DNA of 64,000 nt from JANQEA01 sp964466035 (GCA_964466035.1 CAYXLR010000001.1:197155-261154), one strand, 5' to 3'. Positions 1-7,608 are shown, counted from the stretch's first letter. Notes: generated by a model not told the origin, from the letters alone. A program made the numbers and translations.

Positions 1-118
1 CGTCGAGCGGACGTCGCAGATCGGTCGGTTCGAGATCCGAAGCGCCGAGATGAGAGGCGACGATCGGATTCGGATACGCTTTCGGCTCCTCCCGAATGAG
101 GAAGGGCGACGCGTGAGG

Positions 119-907
119 CTACAGCTCCGCCCGCCGGTATCGCTCCCACAGGTCGTGCGCCAGGTTGATCGGATCGCTCCTCACCCCGTGCCGGGTGAAG
201 AACGCGCAGACGTTCTCGACGTCGCGCGTCAGCAGCTCGAACGCGCTCCGGTTGAATCGGACGTCGACCGCCTGCGGCAGATCGATGAGCCACGGCCGCC
301 CCTTCCAGACGAGGACGTTGTACGGCGACAGGTCTCCGTGGACGAGGTTCTCCTGCAGCAGGATCTCGACGTTTTCCAGCACTCGGTCGAACAGCGACTT
401 CGCCCGATTCGGGTCGAGCTCGATTCCGTTCAGATGCGGGGCCGGCCCCGCGCCGTTGCCGATGAACTCCATCAGAACGACGGACCCGCACAGCGCGAAC
501 GGTCGCGGGACGTCGGCGCGAGCGGCGACGAGCCGACTCAACGCCTCGTACTCGGCGTGCGTCCACGCCCCGGCCAGCGCTCGGCGGCCGAAGTCGGTTC
601 CCCGGTTGATCGCCCGCAAGGTCCGCGACTTCATCGTTCGCTCGCGCCCCTCGAAGTAGGCGCCGGCCCGTCGGTACGCATGCGCTGCGTGCTCCCGATA
701 GACCTTCGCCGCGAGGAACTTCCGGTTCGTCGACGGGTGAGCGCGACAGCAGTAGACGGTCGCCTCCTTCCCGCTGGCCAGCTTGGCATGAATCCGCGTG
801 ATCAGTCCCTGCCGGGCGAACGCGTCCAGCTCGGGGACGCCAAGCGCCTTTTCGTCGGCGAGCAGGGTGTCGGTCGGATCGATCCGATCCTCCGAAGCAT
901 GATGCAA
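119..907 (-). CDS. RIO-family atypical protein kinase
   Basis: A 262-residue RIO kinase-like protein, expected to be a cytosolic ATP-dependent serine kinase or ATPase. Visible kinase landmarks are a nucleotide-binding loop ASGKEATVY (about 44-52), a lysine in LAAKVY (Lys68), the catalytic loop HGDLSPYN (190-197) with Asp192 and Asn197, and the metal-binding LIDLPQAV (207-214); the IDxPQ form is the RIO signature that replaces the DFG of ordinary kinases. The length matches a single catalytic domain. RIO proteins mature ribosomes in archaea and eukaryotes, but bacterial members have no settled role, so the substrate is unknown. It is divergent from the DJ-1/PfpI gene and looks monocistronic within the window. 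The family is clear; the function is not. Confidence 0.88.
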   Translation of the reverse strand: MHHASEDRIDPTDTLLADEKALGVPELDAFARQGLITRIHAKLASGKEATVYCCRAHPSTNRKFLAAKVYREHAAHAYRRAGAYFEGRERTMKSRTLRAINRGTDFGRRALAGAWTHAEYEALSRLVAARADVPRPFALCGSVVLMEFIGNGAGPAPHLNGIELDPNRAKSLFDRVLENVEILLQENLVHGDLSPYNVLVWKGRPWLIDLPQAVDVRFNRSAFELLTRDVENVCAFFTRHGVRSDPINLAHDLWERYRRAEL

Positions 908-1224
908 GGGGGCCTCCTTCGTCGTGAGACAGTTGATTCGAGCTTTCGCGTCGTGCGCTGCCTCGCGGCAAAGGGGTGGAAATCGATCTACCGGTGGCGA
1001 ATGCCTTGAACTAGAGCGCGTCCACGGAGGCAGCGGGCTTGACGTTTCGTCCGACGGTCACTGCGTACCTCCGTTTCACTCGGTTCGCGCCACGTGAGGT
1101 GGCTTGGACGCCGACCGCGCGAGGGTAGCGGCCTCGCGAAGGACTGTCAAGGGAGACGATGCCGAGACGTGGCTTTGCGACCCTCGTGCGACCGCGCGAC
1201 GCGCGATCGAAACGGAGGGATTCC
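908..1224. other. Intergenic region between divergent RIO kinase and DJ-1/PfpI genes
   Basis: About 317 bases separate two divergently read genes. I see no convincing coding frame and no clear -35/-10 pair. A purine-rich ribosome binding site (GGAGGGA, 1214-1220) sits just before the ATG at 1225. It presumably holds both promoters. Confidence 0.5.
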
Positions 1225-1809
1225 ATGCCCGCGAAGGGAAACGACCGCCCGATCCGGATGCTCCTCCTGTTCGGGGACCTGTACGGAGCGAACTGCACAT
1301 CGGACCAGAAGAAGCTGTCGATCGTCACGAAGTACCGCCGCTACGGCTGGGAACTGACCTTGGCCGGTGCAGAGCGGACGGTCAAACCCTGCCCGTTCGC
1401 GCAGCAGCACGGGGCCGAGCCGCTGGAGATGGATTGCACGATCGATGAGCTCGGCGACGTGACCGAGTACGACGGGATCTCGGTGATGCCCGGTCCGGCG
1501 CACCGCGGCCTGATCGACTCCCCGGCGGCGATGGAGACGATCCGGCGGGCGGCCGACGAAGGGCTCATCGTCAGCGGCTGGTGCCGCGGCGTCCGCGTTC
1601 TCGCGGCGGCGGACGTCCTGCGCGGGAAGCAAGTCGTGGGGCACACGGACGACAAGGACGCGATCGAGCAGGCCGGCGGCCAGTTCGTCGGACAAGACCA
1701 CCCCCCGGTGATCGACGGGAACCTGGTGACCGGCGCCCGGTGCTACTACTATCGCGCCAAGAACGCGGAGGCGATCCGGAAGGCGATGGCCGACCGGTCG
1801 GGCAGCTAG
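1225..1809 (+). CDS. DJ-1/PfpI family protein
   Basis: A 194-residue single-domain protein of the DJ-1/PfpI superfamily (class I glutamine amidotransferase-like fold). The nucleophile elbow VSGWCRGVR places the conserved cysteine at about residue 120, after a strand GLIV; an N-terminal strand RMLLLFGDLY and the loop VMPGPAHRG complete the usual pattern. Family members include cysteine peptidases, deglycases, chaperones and isonitrile hydratases, so the reaction cannot be named from sequence. I chose ATG 1225 because it follows GGAGGGA by four bases and removes an arginine-rich N-terminus that looks like read-through of upstream DNA. A nitroreductase gene follows 46 bases downstream in the same direction, so the two may be cotranscribed in a redox or detoxification unit. 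Confidence 0.85.
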   Translation: MPAKGNDRPIRMLLLFGDLYGANCTSDQKKLSIVTKYRRYGWELTLAGAERTVKPCPFAQQHGAEPLEMDCTIDELGDVTEYDGISVMPGPAHRGLIDSPAAMETIRRAADEGLIVSGWCRGVRVLAAADVLRGKQVVGHTDDKDAIEQAGGQFVGQDHPPVIDGNLVTGARCYYYRAKNAEAIRKAMADRSGS

Positions 1810-1855
1810 TGGATAGACTCTGGCCGGGCACGATGCTGGGATCAGGAGGGGACCG

Positions 1856-2431
1856 ATGAACACGATCGAGGCGATCGCGGCGAGGCGGAGCATCCGCGCG
1901 TTCAAGGACGAGGAGCTGCCCGAAGAGGCGGTGACGAAGATCCTGACCGCCGCGTCGCAGGCGCCGTCGGGAAAGAACCGGCAGCCGTGGCGGTTCGTGG
2001 TGATCCGGGGGGAGAAGCGGGCCGAGATGGTCGGCGTACTGCGCGAGGCGATTGCGGCGTTCAAGTCCCGCGGCGAGGACACCGGGAGCGCCGAATGGAC
2101 GGCGAACGTCATGGAGCAGGCGCCGTTGACGGTCTTCGTCTTCAACGCGCACGGCATCGATCCGTGGCTGGAGCATTCGACGGACCAGATCTTCCAGGAG
2201 CTCGTCGACGTCCAGTCGATCGGCGCCGCGATCGAGAACATGCTCCTCGCGGCGACCGACCTCGGGATCGGATCGCTCTGGATCGCCGACGTCCTGTGCG
2301 CGGTGACCGAGCTGAAGACGTGGCTGGAGGAGGACGGCCAGCTCGTCGCCGCGGTCTCGTTCGGCGTCCCGAACGAGAGCCCGGACGCGCGCCCGCGGAA
2401 GCCGTTCGATGAGATCGTTCGCTTCGCTTGA
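1856..2431 (+). CDS. Nitroreductase family protein
   Basis: A 191-residue FMN-dependent nitroreductase-fold protein, expected to reduce nitro compounds, quinones or other electrophiles with NAD(P)H in the cytosol. The N-terminus has the family signature: AIAARRSIRAFKDEELPEE, then AASQAPSGKNRQPWRFVVI, whose Ser-Gly-Lys-Asn-Arg-Gln-Pro-Trp segment contacts FMN phosphate. The C-terminal AVSFGVPNESPDARPRKP gives the second FMN contact. The length is normal for the compact NfnB/NfsB-like subfamily. A good ribosome binding site (CAGGAGGGACCG) precedes ATG 1856. The 3' end overlaps the next gene by 23 bases, which suggests cotranscription. Confidence 0.9.
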   Translation: MNTIEAIAARRSIRAFKDEELPEEAVTKILTAASQAPSGKNRQPWRFVVIRGEKRAEMVGVLREAIAAFKSRGEDTGSAEWTANVMEQAPLTVFVFNAHGIDPWLEHSTDQIFQELVDVQSIGAAIENMLLAATDLGIGSLWIADVLCAVTELKTWLEEDGQLVAAVSFGVPNESPDARPRKPFDEIVRFA

Positions 2432-3299
2432 CGGTCGCGGCATGAAGGGCTCCCGTCCCGACCGAACCCTCGCGCTCGTGACCGTCGCGATGACGCCGGA
2501 CGCCGATCCGGCCGTCAGCCGCGAGCGGCTCGGGGCCATCGTTCGGCGAATCGTGGGCGAGCGCCCCGACGTCCGGCTCATCCTGTTCGGCGAAGTGATC
2601 CTCGGCTGGTTCTACAAGAAGGGCGAGACAGCAGCGTATCACGGGCGGATCGCCGAGACGATCCCCGGGCCGTCGACCGAATTCGTCGCCGGCTTGGCGA
2701 AGGAACACGAGGTCTACCTTTCCTTCGGGATGACGGAAAGGCGTGACGAGAAGCTGCACAACACGCAGCTTCTCGTCGATCCGGCCGGCGAGATCATCGC
2801 TGTCCACCGCAAGTTCTGGATCCGGAACCGCGTCTTTGCGCCGGCCGAGCGGCGGTTTACGATTGCCGACGTCGACGGGGCGAAGGCGGCGATCCTCATC
2901 TGCGCCGACGCCCGGAGCCTCTGGCTGCTTCGCGCGATCCGGCGGGCGCGGCCGGACGTCGTGCTCGCCAGCCTCGCCGACTACGGAATCAACTTGCGGA
3001 TGAACCAGATGATCGGAACCTTCTTTGACGCGTGGACGGTGGTCGCCAACCGGTACGGCGAAGAGCCCCCCATCACCTGGCACGGGCTGATCACGATCAC
3101 CGACCGGCTCGGCCGGCTCCGGGCGCACGGGATCGAGAAGGAGCAGTACCTCTACCACCGGATCCCGATCGTCCGCGACGGTGGGATGCGAAGGCGTCTC
3201 CGGCGCCTTCTCGCCGCAGGTCGGTTTCTGGTCTTGGTCGTCGCGCTCCTGGGCGGGAGTGTCGCGACGAAGCTCCGACGAAGGCGGCCCTCCCGGTGA
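2409..3299 (+). CDS. Carbon-nitrogen hydrolase (nitrilase superfamily) with C-terminal membrane anchor
   Basis: A 296-residue nitrilase-superfamily protein with the Glu-Lys-Cys triad at expected spacing: Glu62 in ILFGEVILG, Lys135 in VHRKFW and Cys165 in AILICADAR. Such enzymes hydrolyse amides, nitriles or carbamoyl groups. Unusually, the C-terminus (about 264-296) is a basic stretch followed by a hydrophobic segment RFLVLVVALLGGSVA and an arginine-rich end, so the enzyme may be tethered to the inner membrane facing the cytosol. The start is uncertain: ATG 2409 overlaps the nitroreductase gene and has only a weak GGAAG upstream, while ATG 2442 (MKGSRP) has none. The triad lies inside the fold with either start. 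The substrate is unknown. Confidence 0.82.
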   Translation: MRSFASLDGRGMKGSRPDRTLALVTVAMTPDADPAVSRERLGAIVRRIVGERPDVRLILFGEVILGWFYKKGETAAYHGRIAETIPGPSTEFVAGLAKEHEVYLSFGMTERRDEKLHNTQLLVDPAGEIIAVHRKFWIRNRVFAPAERRFTIADVDGAKAAILICADARSLWLLRAIRRARPDVVLASLADYGINLRMNQMIGTFFDAWTVVANRYGEEPPITWHGLITITDRLGRLRAHGIEKEQYLYHRIPIVRDGGMRRRLRRLLAAGRFLVLVVALLGGSVATKLRRRRPSR

Positions 3300-3310
3300 G
3301 ACAGGCGCCG

Positions 3311-3339
3311 TTGGACCGGGCGGCGTTCGGCGGTACGAT
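3311..3339 (+). promoter_or_regulatory. Candidate sigma70 promoter for the 161-residue envelope protein
   Basis: TTGGAC (3311-3316), a 17-base spacer and TACGAT (3334-3339) form a reasonable -35/-10 pair. Transcription would begin near 3346, just before the ribosome binding region GGGGGTGAGA ahead of ATG 3366. The call rests on sequence match only. Confidence 0.45.
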
Positions 3340-3365
3340 GCGGACACGACACCGGGGGTGAGACG

Positions 3366-3851
3366 ATGCGAAGCGTGACCTTTGCTTGTGTTCTTCTTCT
3401 GGCCTTTGTCGTTGCCGTTACGGCGCAGGAAGCCGCAACGCCCGAGGAGGGCCTCAACCTGTCCACCGATCGCACGCTCGGCGTCGGGATGCAGCTCGAC
3501 TTCCCGTTCGGCGGTCTGCTCTCCGGCCGGTACTGGTTCTCGCCCGATCTCGCCGGAGAGGCGATCCTCTTCCTCTGGGGCGACGCCGGCGAGGTCGAAG
3601 GGACGATCACCGGGCGGGCGCTCTACCGGATCGCCGATCGACCGGCCGTCGACTTCTACGGCGCGGTCGGCGCGTCGGTCCCGATCACGCCGTACGGGTG
3701 GGACACGGTCTACCTCTCCGCGGCCGGCGGGATCGAGTTCGGCTTCCGATCGGCCCCGAGCCTGGCCTGGAACATCGAGTTCGGGATCGCCTACTCCACC
3801 GACGGCGAGCTGTCGATGGTCTTCGGCACGGGGGTTCACTTCTACTTCTAG
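3366..3851 (+). CDS. Small predicted outer-membrane beta-barrel protein
   Basis: A 161-residue exported protein. It begins with a signal peptide (MRSVTFACVLLLAFVVAVTAQEA, cleavage likely after TA-Q at about residue 20). The mature part alternates hydrophobic and polar residues in short strands rich in Gly, Tyr, Trp and Phe, and ends in GVHFYF; a C-terminal Phe is the typical assembly signal of outer-membrane barrels. It is small, like eight-stranded barrels. I do not recognise a family. The gene runs tail-to-tail into the small lipoprotein gene, and the two share a palindromic CTAG as stop codons. Confidence 0.7.
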   Translation: MRSVTFACVLLLAFVVAVTAQEAATPEEGLNLSTDRTLGVGMQLDFPFGGLLSGRYWFSPDLAGEAILFLWGDAGEVEGTITGRALYRIADRPAVDFYGAVGASVPITPYGWDTVYLSAAGGIEFGFRSAPSLAWNIEFGIAYSTDGELSMVFGTGVHFYF

Positions 3852-3967
3852 TCGCGACGGAACGGCGCGGCGACGTCGAGCAATCCGGTCAGCCCACAGC
3901 CCGACAGAGCGAGCGCGAGCCCGATCACTGGGATCGTCCATTTCAGGCCTTTGGTCGTGGTCTTCAT
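3848..3967 (-). CDS. Tiny lipoprotein (39 residues)
   Basis: A 39-codon gene whose product is almost entirely a lipoprotein signal: basic start MKTTTKGLKW, hydrophobic IPVIGLALAL, lipobox LSGC (Cys at about 24) and a 15-residue mature tail GLTGLLDVAAPFRRD. The preferred start is ATG 3967. It follows an exact tandem duplication of the 10-mer AGGAACTAAG, which places two Shine-Dalgarno-like AGGA motifs before the start. Longer in-frame starts upstream lack such a site. Similar very short lipoproteins (entericidin-like) exist in many bacteria, but I cannot assign this one to a family. Its stop codon overlaps that of the convergent outer-membrane protein gene. Confidence 0.6.
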   Translation of the reverse strand: MKTTTKGLKWTIPVIGLALALSGCGLTGLLDVAAPFRRD

Positions 3968-4110
3968 CTTAGTTCCTCTTAGTTCCTCCTTCGAATGGAG
4001 ATAGGCGGAGGGTAGGAGAGGCAGATGAATCCGCGGATCGGACACGCTCTCAAGAGCATACGTATTAGTCGCTGCGGCAGCGCACCTGAAGACATCCGGA
4101 TGGTCCGATT

Positions 4111-4161
4111 GGGTCCGATTGGACCCGCACCTGACGGATGAACTAGATCGGACGGTATACT
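4111..4161 (+). promoter_or_regulatory. darT upstream region: hairpin/operator candidate and -10 element
   Basis: GGGTCC-GATT-GGACCC (4111-4126) is a perfect 6-bp inverted repeat preceded by a direct repeat of GGTCCGATT, and could be an operator. TATACT (4156-4161) is a good -10 element ending six bases before ATG 4168, so transcription may begin at or next to the darT start codon. No Shine-Dalgarno is present and the -35 region (CTGACG, 4131-4136) is poor. Confidence 0.4.
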
Positions 4162-4167
4162 CGGTTC

Positions 4168-4833
4168 ATGAACAGGTCGATGGCGCTGAAACGCCTTCTT
4201 ATACCTGAACGGGCTCTGGTTTTTCGCCTTACTCACATCGAGAACATCCCCTGGATACTAGAGAACGGGTTGTGGTGTCCCAGTGCTGGGAAGATCGACC
4301 CTGCCTTTCATCAGATTGGCAAACCAGACCTGATCGAGAGACGGCGGACGCGGGACGTCAACGTGTCGCCCTTCGGCACTCTGAGCGACTACGTGCCCTT
4401 CTACTTCACGCCCAAGTCAATTATGCAGAACATGATCGTTACAGGCTATGGTGGCGTTCCGATGGAGGATCCCGAAAGCCTTGTGTTTCTTGTGGCCTCT
4501 CTACGGGAACTTGCACGTGATGGGTACCAAGTTCTGTTCACTAACGCCCATGCGGTTCCGAAACCGAGCAAGTATAGCAGCAACCTCGCGGACCTTGAGA
4601 GCTACATCGACTGGGAGTTGTTGCGCTACTGCGACTTCAGTACTGATCCTAACGACCCGGACAAGAAGTCGCGATACCAGGCGGAAGCACTGGTCCACAG
4701 GCACGTACGTTTCGCGTCGCTCCTGGGCATCGCATGTCGGGACCAAGCTTCGAAGTCTCGCCTTAAAGAGGAGTTGGACTCGCGTGAAATGGACTGTAGA
4801 CTCGAGATACGGAAAGGGTGGTACTTCAAGTGA
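4168..4833 (+). CDS. darT: DarT: ssDNA thymidine ADP-ribosyltransferase toxin (DUF4433)
   Basis: A 221-residue DarT toxin. DarT enzymes transfer ADP-ribose from NAD+ to thymidine in single-stranded DNA and block replication; in defence systems they act on phage DNA. Hallmarks are the NAD-binding start RLTHIENIPWILENGLWCP (20-38), the DYVPFYFTPKSIMQNMI block (74-90, the DYVPFYF-x-PRSPM motif of the family) and QAEALV with the probable catalytic Glu173. The length is close to that of known DarT proteins (about 210-230). The macro-domain antitoxin follows with a 4-base GTGA overlap, the standard DarTG arrangement. The gene is visibly less GC-rich than the chromosome on either side, and it heads the outermost of three defence modules. 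I am confident of the family; target sequence specificity is unknown. Confidence 0.92.
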   Translation: MNRSMALKRLLIPERALVFRLTHIENIPWILENGLWCPSAGKIDPAFHQIGKPDLIERRRTRDVNVSPFGTLSDYVPFYFTPKSIMQNMIVTGYGGVPMEDPESLVFLVASLRELARDGYQVLFTNAHAVPKPSKYSSNLADLESYIDWELLRYCDFSTDPNDPDKKSRYQAEALVHRHVRFASLLGIACRDQASKSRLKEELDSREMDCRLEIRKGWYFK

Positions 4834-5909
4834 TCTGCTACGTAAGGGGCAACCTCATTGAGGCTGACGTAGATGCCTTGGTCAACACCGTCAACGAGGT
4901 TGGCGTCATGGGCAAAGGCATAGCGCTGCAGTTCAAGGAGGCCTTCCCGGGCAACTTCGCTGTATATGCTGAGGCTGCGAATCACGAGCAGATTCGAGTA
5001 GGCAAGATGTTCGTGTATAGGAACGAGCAGCTTGGTGGTCCCAAGTGGATCATCAACTTCCCCACCAAGAGACACTGGAAAGGATCATCTCAGATCGAGT
5101 GGATTCGAGATGGTCTCACCGACCTCGCCAAGGTTATCCGAGAACTGGGGATCGGTACGATAGCCCTTCCTCCCTTGGGGTGCGGCAACGGTCGGTTGGA
5201 GTGGAGAAGCGTGAGGCGTGAGATCGAAAGCGCACTTGGTGGCTTGGATGATGTTCAGGTTGTGGTCTACGTGCCAACAACCAAGTACTACGGCCGGAAG
5301 CGGCGCGACCCGTTCCGCGAACTGACTCCGGCGCGCGCGCTGATCGTCGAGGTTATCCGGAGGTACTCGGTTCTGGACACAGGGTGCACGATTCTGGAAG
5401 TTCAGAAGCTCGCGTGGTTCCTGAAACGGGCTGTAGATACCCTACACCTACCTGACCCGCTGGAGTTGGAGTTCAAGGCCAACAAGTACGGACCGTATTC
5501 AGATCGACTCCGGCACCTTCTCGATGGCTTGGATGGGAGCTATTTGCATTGCGAAAGGAGACTTGCCGACGCCGGCCCACTAGATGAGATCGCTTTCGAT
5601 GCATCCTACGCACCGGAGCTTGACCTCTATCTCAAACAGGATGAGGTTGCCTGCTATGAACCTGCGCTGGCACTAGCGACAGCAGTGATCAATGGATTCG
5701 AGTCACCTCTAGGCATGGAAGTGCTCAGCACAATTGACTGGTTGTTCACTCAGTTGAAGATCGAGAGAACACCAGAAAGCATACGTAGGGAGATCGGTGA
5801 GTGGCCTGGGGGTCGCCGCGCGGCGGAGAGGAAGCGGGCGTTGTTCGACGAGAGCATAGTGCGAATGGCAGTTGCGCAACTTGAGACGGAGCTTGTTGGG
5901 GCGCCCTAA
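4830..5909 (+). CDS. darG: DarG: macro-domain antitoxin / DNA ADP-ribosylglycohydrolase
   Basis: A two-part antitoxin of about 359 residues. The N-terminal macro domain (about 1-155) has the ADP-ribose pocket: GNLIEADVDALVNTVNEVG (7-25), then VMGKGIALQFKEAFP and the later PPLGCGNGRLEW. DarG macro domains remove ADP-ribose from thymidine and so reverse DarT damage. The C-terminal part (about 175-359), containing SVLDTGCTILEVQKLAWFLKR, corresponds to the DarG extension that binds DarT directly. I prefer GTG 4830 because it overlaps the darT stop as GTGA and gives the usual M-I-x-Y-V-x-G-N start; an in-frame GTG at 4818 would add four residues. The overlap should couple antitoxin translation to the toxin. 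Confidence 0.92.
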   Translation: MICYVRGNLIEADVDALVNTVNEVGVMGKGIALQFKEAFPGNFAVYAEAANHEQIRVGKMFVYRNEQLGGPKWIINFPTKRHWKGSSQIEWIRDGLTDLAKVIRELGIGTIALPPLGCGNGRLEWRSVRREIESALGGLDDVQVVVYVPTTKYYGRKRRDPFRELTPARALIVEVIRRYSVLDTGCTILEVQKLAWFLKRAVDTLHLPDPLELEFKANKYGPYSDRLRHLLDGLDGSYLHCERRLADAGPLDEIAFDASYAPELDLYLKQDEVACYEPALALATAVINGFESPLGMEVLSTIDWLFTQLKIERTPESIRREIGEWPGGRRAAERKRALFDESIVRMAVAQLETELVGAP

Positions 5910-6078
5910 GGACCAGGCACAACGCTCTCGCTGCACGCACAGCCGGTTTGCGCTTCGAGTGGCGGAACCTCTTAATCAATGTATCGCCCTATCTGCTAGT
6001 CCACTCGAGTCTGAGTTTCGGGGAATACAGCACGAGCCTTGCCAATCCCGGCAGTCCTCCTCTTACTTTAGTGCGAAA

Positions 6079-6183
6079 CTACGGCTCCGACGCGACGAAT
6101 TGCTTCCCGGCCTGCTTGCAGAGCACTTGGACGACGTGCCTACCTGACGAGACCGTTGGCGAGCCTGCCTCCGGGCGTCGTCC
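6079..6183 (-). pseudogene. Decayed copy of the 3' end of the CrtI-like oxidoreductase gene (outermost copy)
   Basis: On the minus strand this 105-base segment matches the last 107 bases of the intact gene at 11378-12898. In the first 60 aligned bases, starting from the stop codon, I count about 7 differences. The encoded tail reads TVSSGRHVVQVLCK, then GKQFVASEP and a stop, against AVSSGRHVVQVLCK and GKRFVATEP in the intact protein. Upstream of that, a net 2-base deletion breaks the frame (TTPGGRLAN against TTPGGGLPP). It is a remnant, not a functional gene, and lies immediately right of the DarTG module. Confidence 0.8.
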
Positions 6184-6441
6184 GGGAAAGTCCTGCTCCT
6201 GCTCAAACCGGAGTGACCAAGGATTCGACATCTCCCTCGCGATCCTGGCTTGCGTCCCCGATTTCCTTTCGCTCTCTGCGGAAGGTTGGCCGACCGCTTG
6301 CGAACCCCTTGTCTTGACGGAGTATGCCACTAAGATGGAGCTACTATGTCTGCGTATACGCATCCGCTGGCCTTCACCGTTCGCGCCAAGGAGACGGTAG
6401 GAGTGGACATCCGCATTGCTCCGGAGATCGGTTCGGATGCA

Positions 6442-6606
6442 GGAGTTCCGGGGACACAGTACCTAACTCGGCTCCGGGAGTTCCGGGGACACAGCGCTTG
6501 AAGGGGGTCAGAGCTTTATTTTCGAATTGCGAATGCTTCTCGCTTCGCAATGGCACTGATTGCTGAGAAGCGCTCGGGGTCAGGACTTCGGAGTTCCGGG
6601 GACACA
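6442..6606. repeat. REP-like cluster: three exact copies of a 17-mer plus a hairpin
   Basis: GGAGTTCCGGGGACACA occurs exactly at 6442-6458, 6477-6493 and 6590-6606. Between the second and third copies lie the phrase GGGGTCAG twice and an inverted repeat TTGCGAA (6527-6533) / TTCGCAA (6544-6550). Short GTGTCCCCGGAACTCC-type repeats with hairpins resemble the REP elements mobilised by REP-associated tyrosine transposases. No transposase gene is present, so these would be non-autonomous remnants. Confidence 0.6.
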
Positions 6607-6650
6607 ATACGCGACTCCTAGCTTCCTTCCGCGATCCGGGTGTGTCCCGA

Positions 6651-6697
6651 GGTGACACTGGCTACTGGCTTCCCAGTAGCTGACCCAACTCCGCTCC
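6651..6697. repeat. Left copy of 47-bp hairpin direct repeat bracketing the methyltransferase gene
   Basis: It begins GGTGACACTG and contains a perfect 8-bp stem GCTACTGG / CCAGTAGC around the loop CTTC, followed by TGACCCAACTCC. It is nearly identical to 7549-7595; the stem is conserved while the loop differs. The two copies define an 898-bp unit around the methyltransferase gene. Confidence 0.75.
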
Positions 6698-6842
6698 AGC
6701 ATCGCGCAAGGAACTCGGAGTCAAGGGCCTCTGGATCAGGCCTCCATTCTTGAATCGCACCCGCCACAGTCCATCCCGGATCTCGCGGGACGGGAGCGGA
6801 CTCGAAAGCAACGGCTTGAATCCTGACCCGCGTGCTAGCCTC

Positions 6843-7415
6843 CTACGGACGTCGACAGACGAGGATCTCCTCTTCGCGGATTCGATCGTAGTGGGCCACC
6901 CGGTTACGAACAGCCCGTTCGACGGTGAAGGCCTCCTCCGCCAGGATCGATTCGAGGAGAGTCAGATCGACGCGTCCCGGATGCGACAGGTGGCTGGGGT
7001 TGACGAGCAGAAGGCCGCCGGGCGCGAGGCTTCGGTGGAGGCTGAAGACGAGGAGCCTCCAATCCTCGACGTGTTGCAGCACGTCGAAGAGGAGCGCTGC
7101 ATCGAGGGACGCATCTGGGATTCCGTCGAGGGTCAGATCACCGTCGGTCTGGACGATGTCGATTCGATTGCGCAAGGGCGAGCCAGCGATGCGCAGCTTG
7201 AGTTCCTCCAGCCGTGCGGCGCTCCGGTCGAGGGCGACGACTCGGCCTTGCGGTCCGACGACTTGCGCCAACGGAAGGGCGTACGTTCCCGGTCCGCAGC
7301 CGAAGTCGAGGACGACATCGCCTTCCCGGATTCCAAGCTCGGTGAGGAAGGCAGCGCCCCGGCCATGGAACCAGGAGTTCATCTCGGAGCTGGCGTTTCG
7401 GTTCGACTGCTTCAT
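6843..7415 (-). CDS. Class I SAM-dependent methyltransferase (UbiE/MenG-like fold)
   Basis: A 190-residue small-molecule-type methyltransferase. Motif I is VVLDFGCGPGTYALPLA (glycine-rich SAM loop), followed by an acidic residue at the end of strand 2 (VVALDRS), the motif II region DGIPDASLDAALLFDVLQHV and post-motif LAPGGLLLVNPSH. The substrate is not predictable. I chose ATG 7415 because AGGAGA lies seven bases upstream; an in-frame start at 7448 adds an arginine-rich stretch without such a site. The gene is read against its defence-gene neighbours and is bracketed by 47-bp direct repeats with hairpins, so it may have arrived as a separate unit. There is no HsdM or DPPY-type motif, so it is not a DNA adenine methylase. 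Confidence 0.85.
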   Translation of the reverse strand: MKQSNRNASSEMNSWFHGRGAAFLTELGIREGDVVLDFGCGPGTYALPLAQVVGPQGRVVALDRSAARLEELKLRIAGSPLRNRIDIVQTDGDLTLDGIPDASLDAALLFDVLQHVEDWRLLVFSLHRSLAPGGLLLVNPSHLSHPGRVDLTLLESILAEEAFTVERAVRNRVAHYDRIREEEILVCRRP

Positions 7416-7548
7416 GTTCGGTCTCCTGCGCATCGTACCGAATCGCACCGCAGGAGCTCCATGTCACCAAGAAGTCAGATGCTGTGTTGGAATCCGTCAG
7501 CGACTGCTCAGCACGCTGATCTGCTTGGGAGTCCCGGCGGAGTTCTGG

Positions 7549-7595
7549 GGTGACACTGGCTACTGGTTCTCCAGTAGCTGACCCAACTCCACTCC
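7549..7595. repeat. Right copy of 47-bp hairpin direct repeat
   Basis: Matches 6651-6697 in the same orientation. The stem GCTACTGG / CCAGTAGC is unchanged but the loop is TTCT instead of CTTC, and there is a G-to-A change after CCCAACTCC. The conserved stem with a changed loop suggests that the structure matters. Confidence 0.75.
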
Positions 7596-7608
7596 GGAAC
7601 TGAGCGAT

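Larger units (their letters stand above)
5910..6650. other. Non-coding, repeat-rich junction between DarTG and methyltransferase modules
   Basis: No frame here looks like a conserved protein. The stretch holds a decayed copy of the 3' end of the oxidoreductase gene (6079-6183) and a REP-like zone with three exact copies of a 17-mer (6442-6606). Most of it reads as scar tissue between inserted modules. Confidence 0.55.

Noticed and set aside
1..118. A gene at the left edge
   Set aside because: No frame here shows a recognisable end of a protein; the plus-strand frame from 50 runs antisense through the RIO kinase.
6651..7595. Hairpin direct repeats as integron attC sites
   Set aside because: The hairpins are followed by ACCCAAC, which fits RYYYAAC, but this core lies on the wrong side of the hairpin and no paired GTTRRRY is present; there is no integron integrase.
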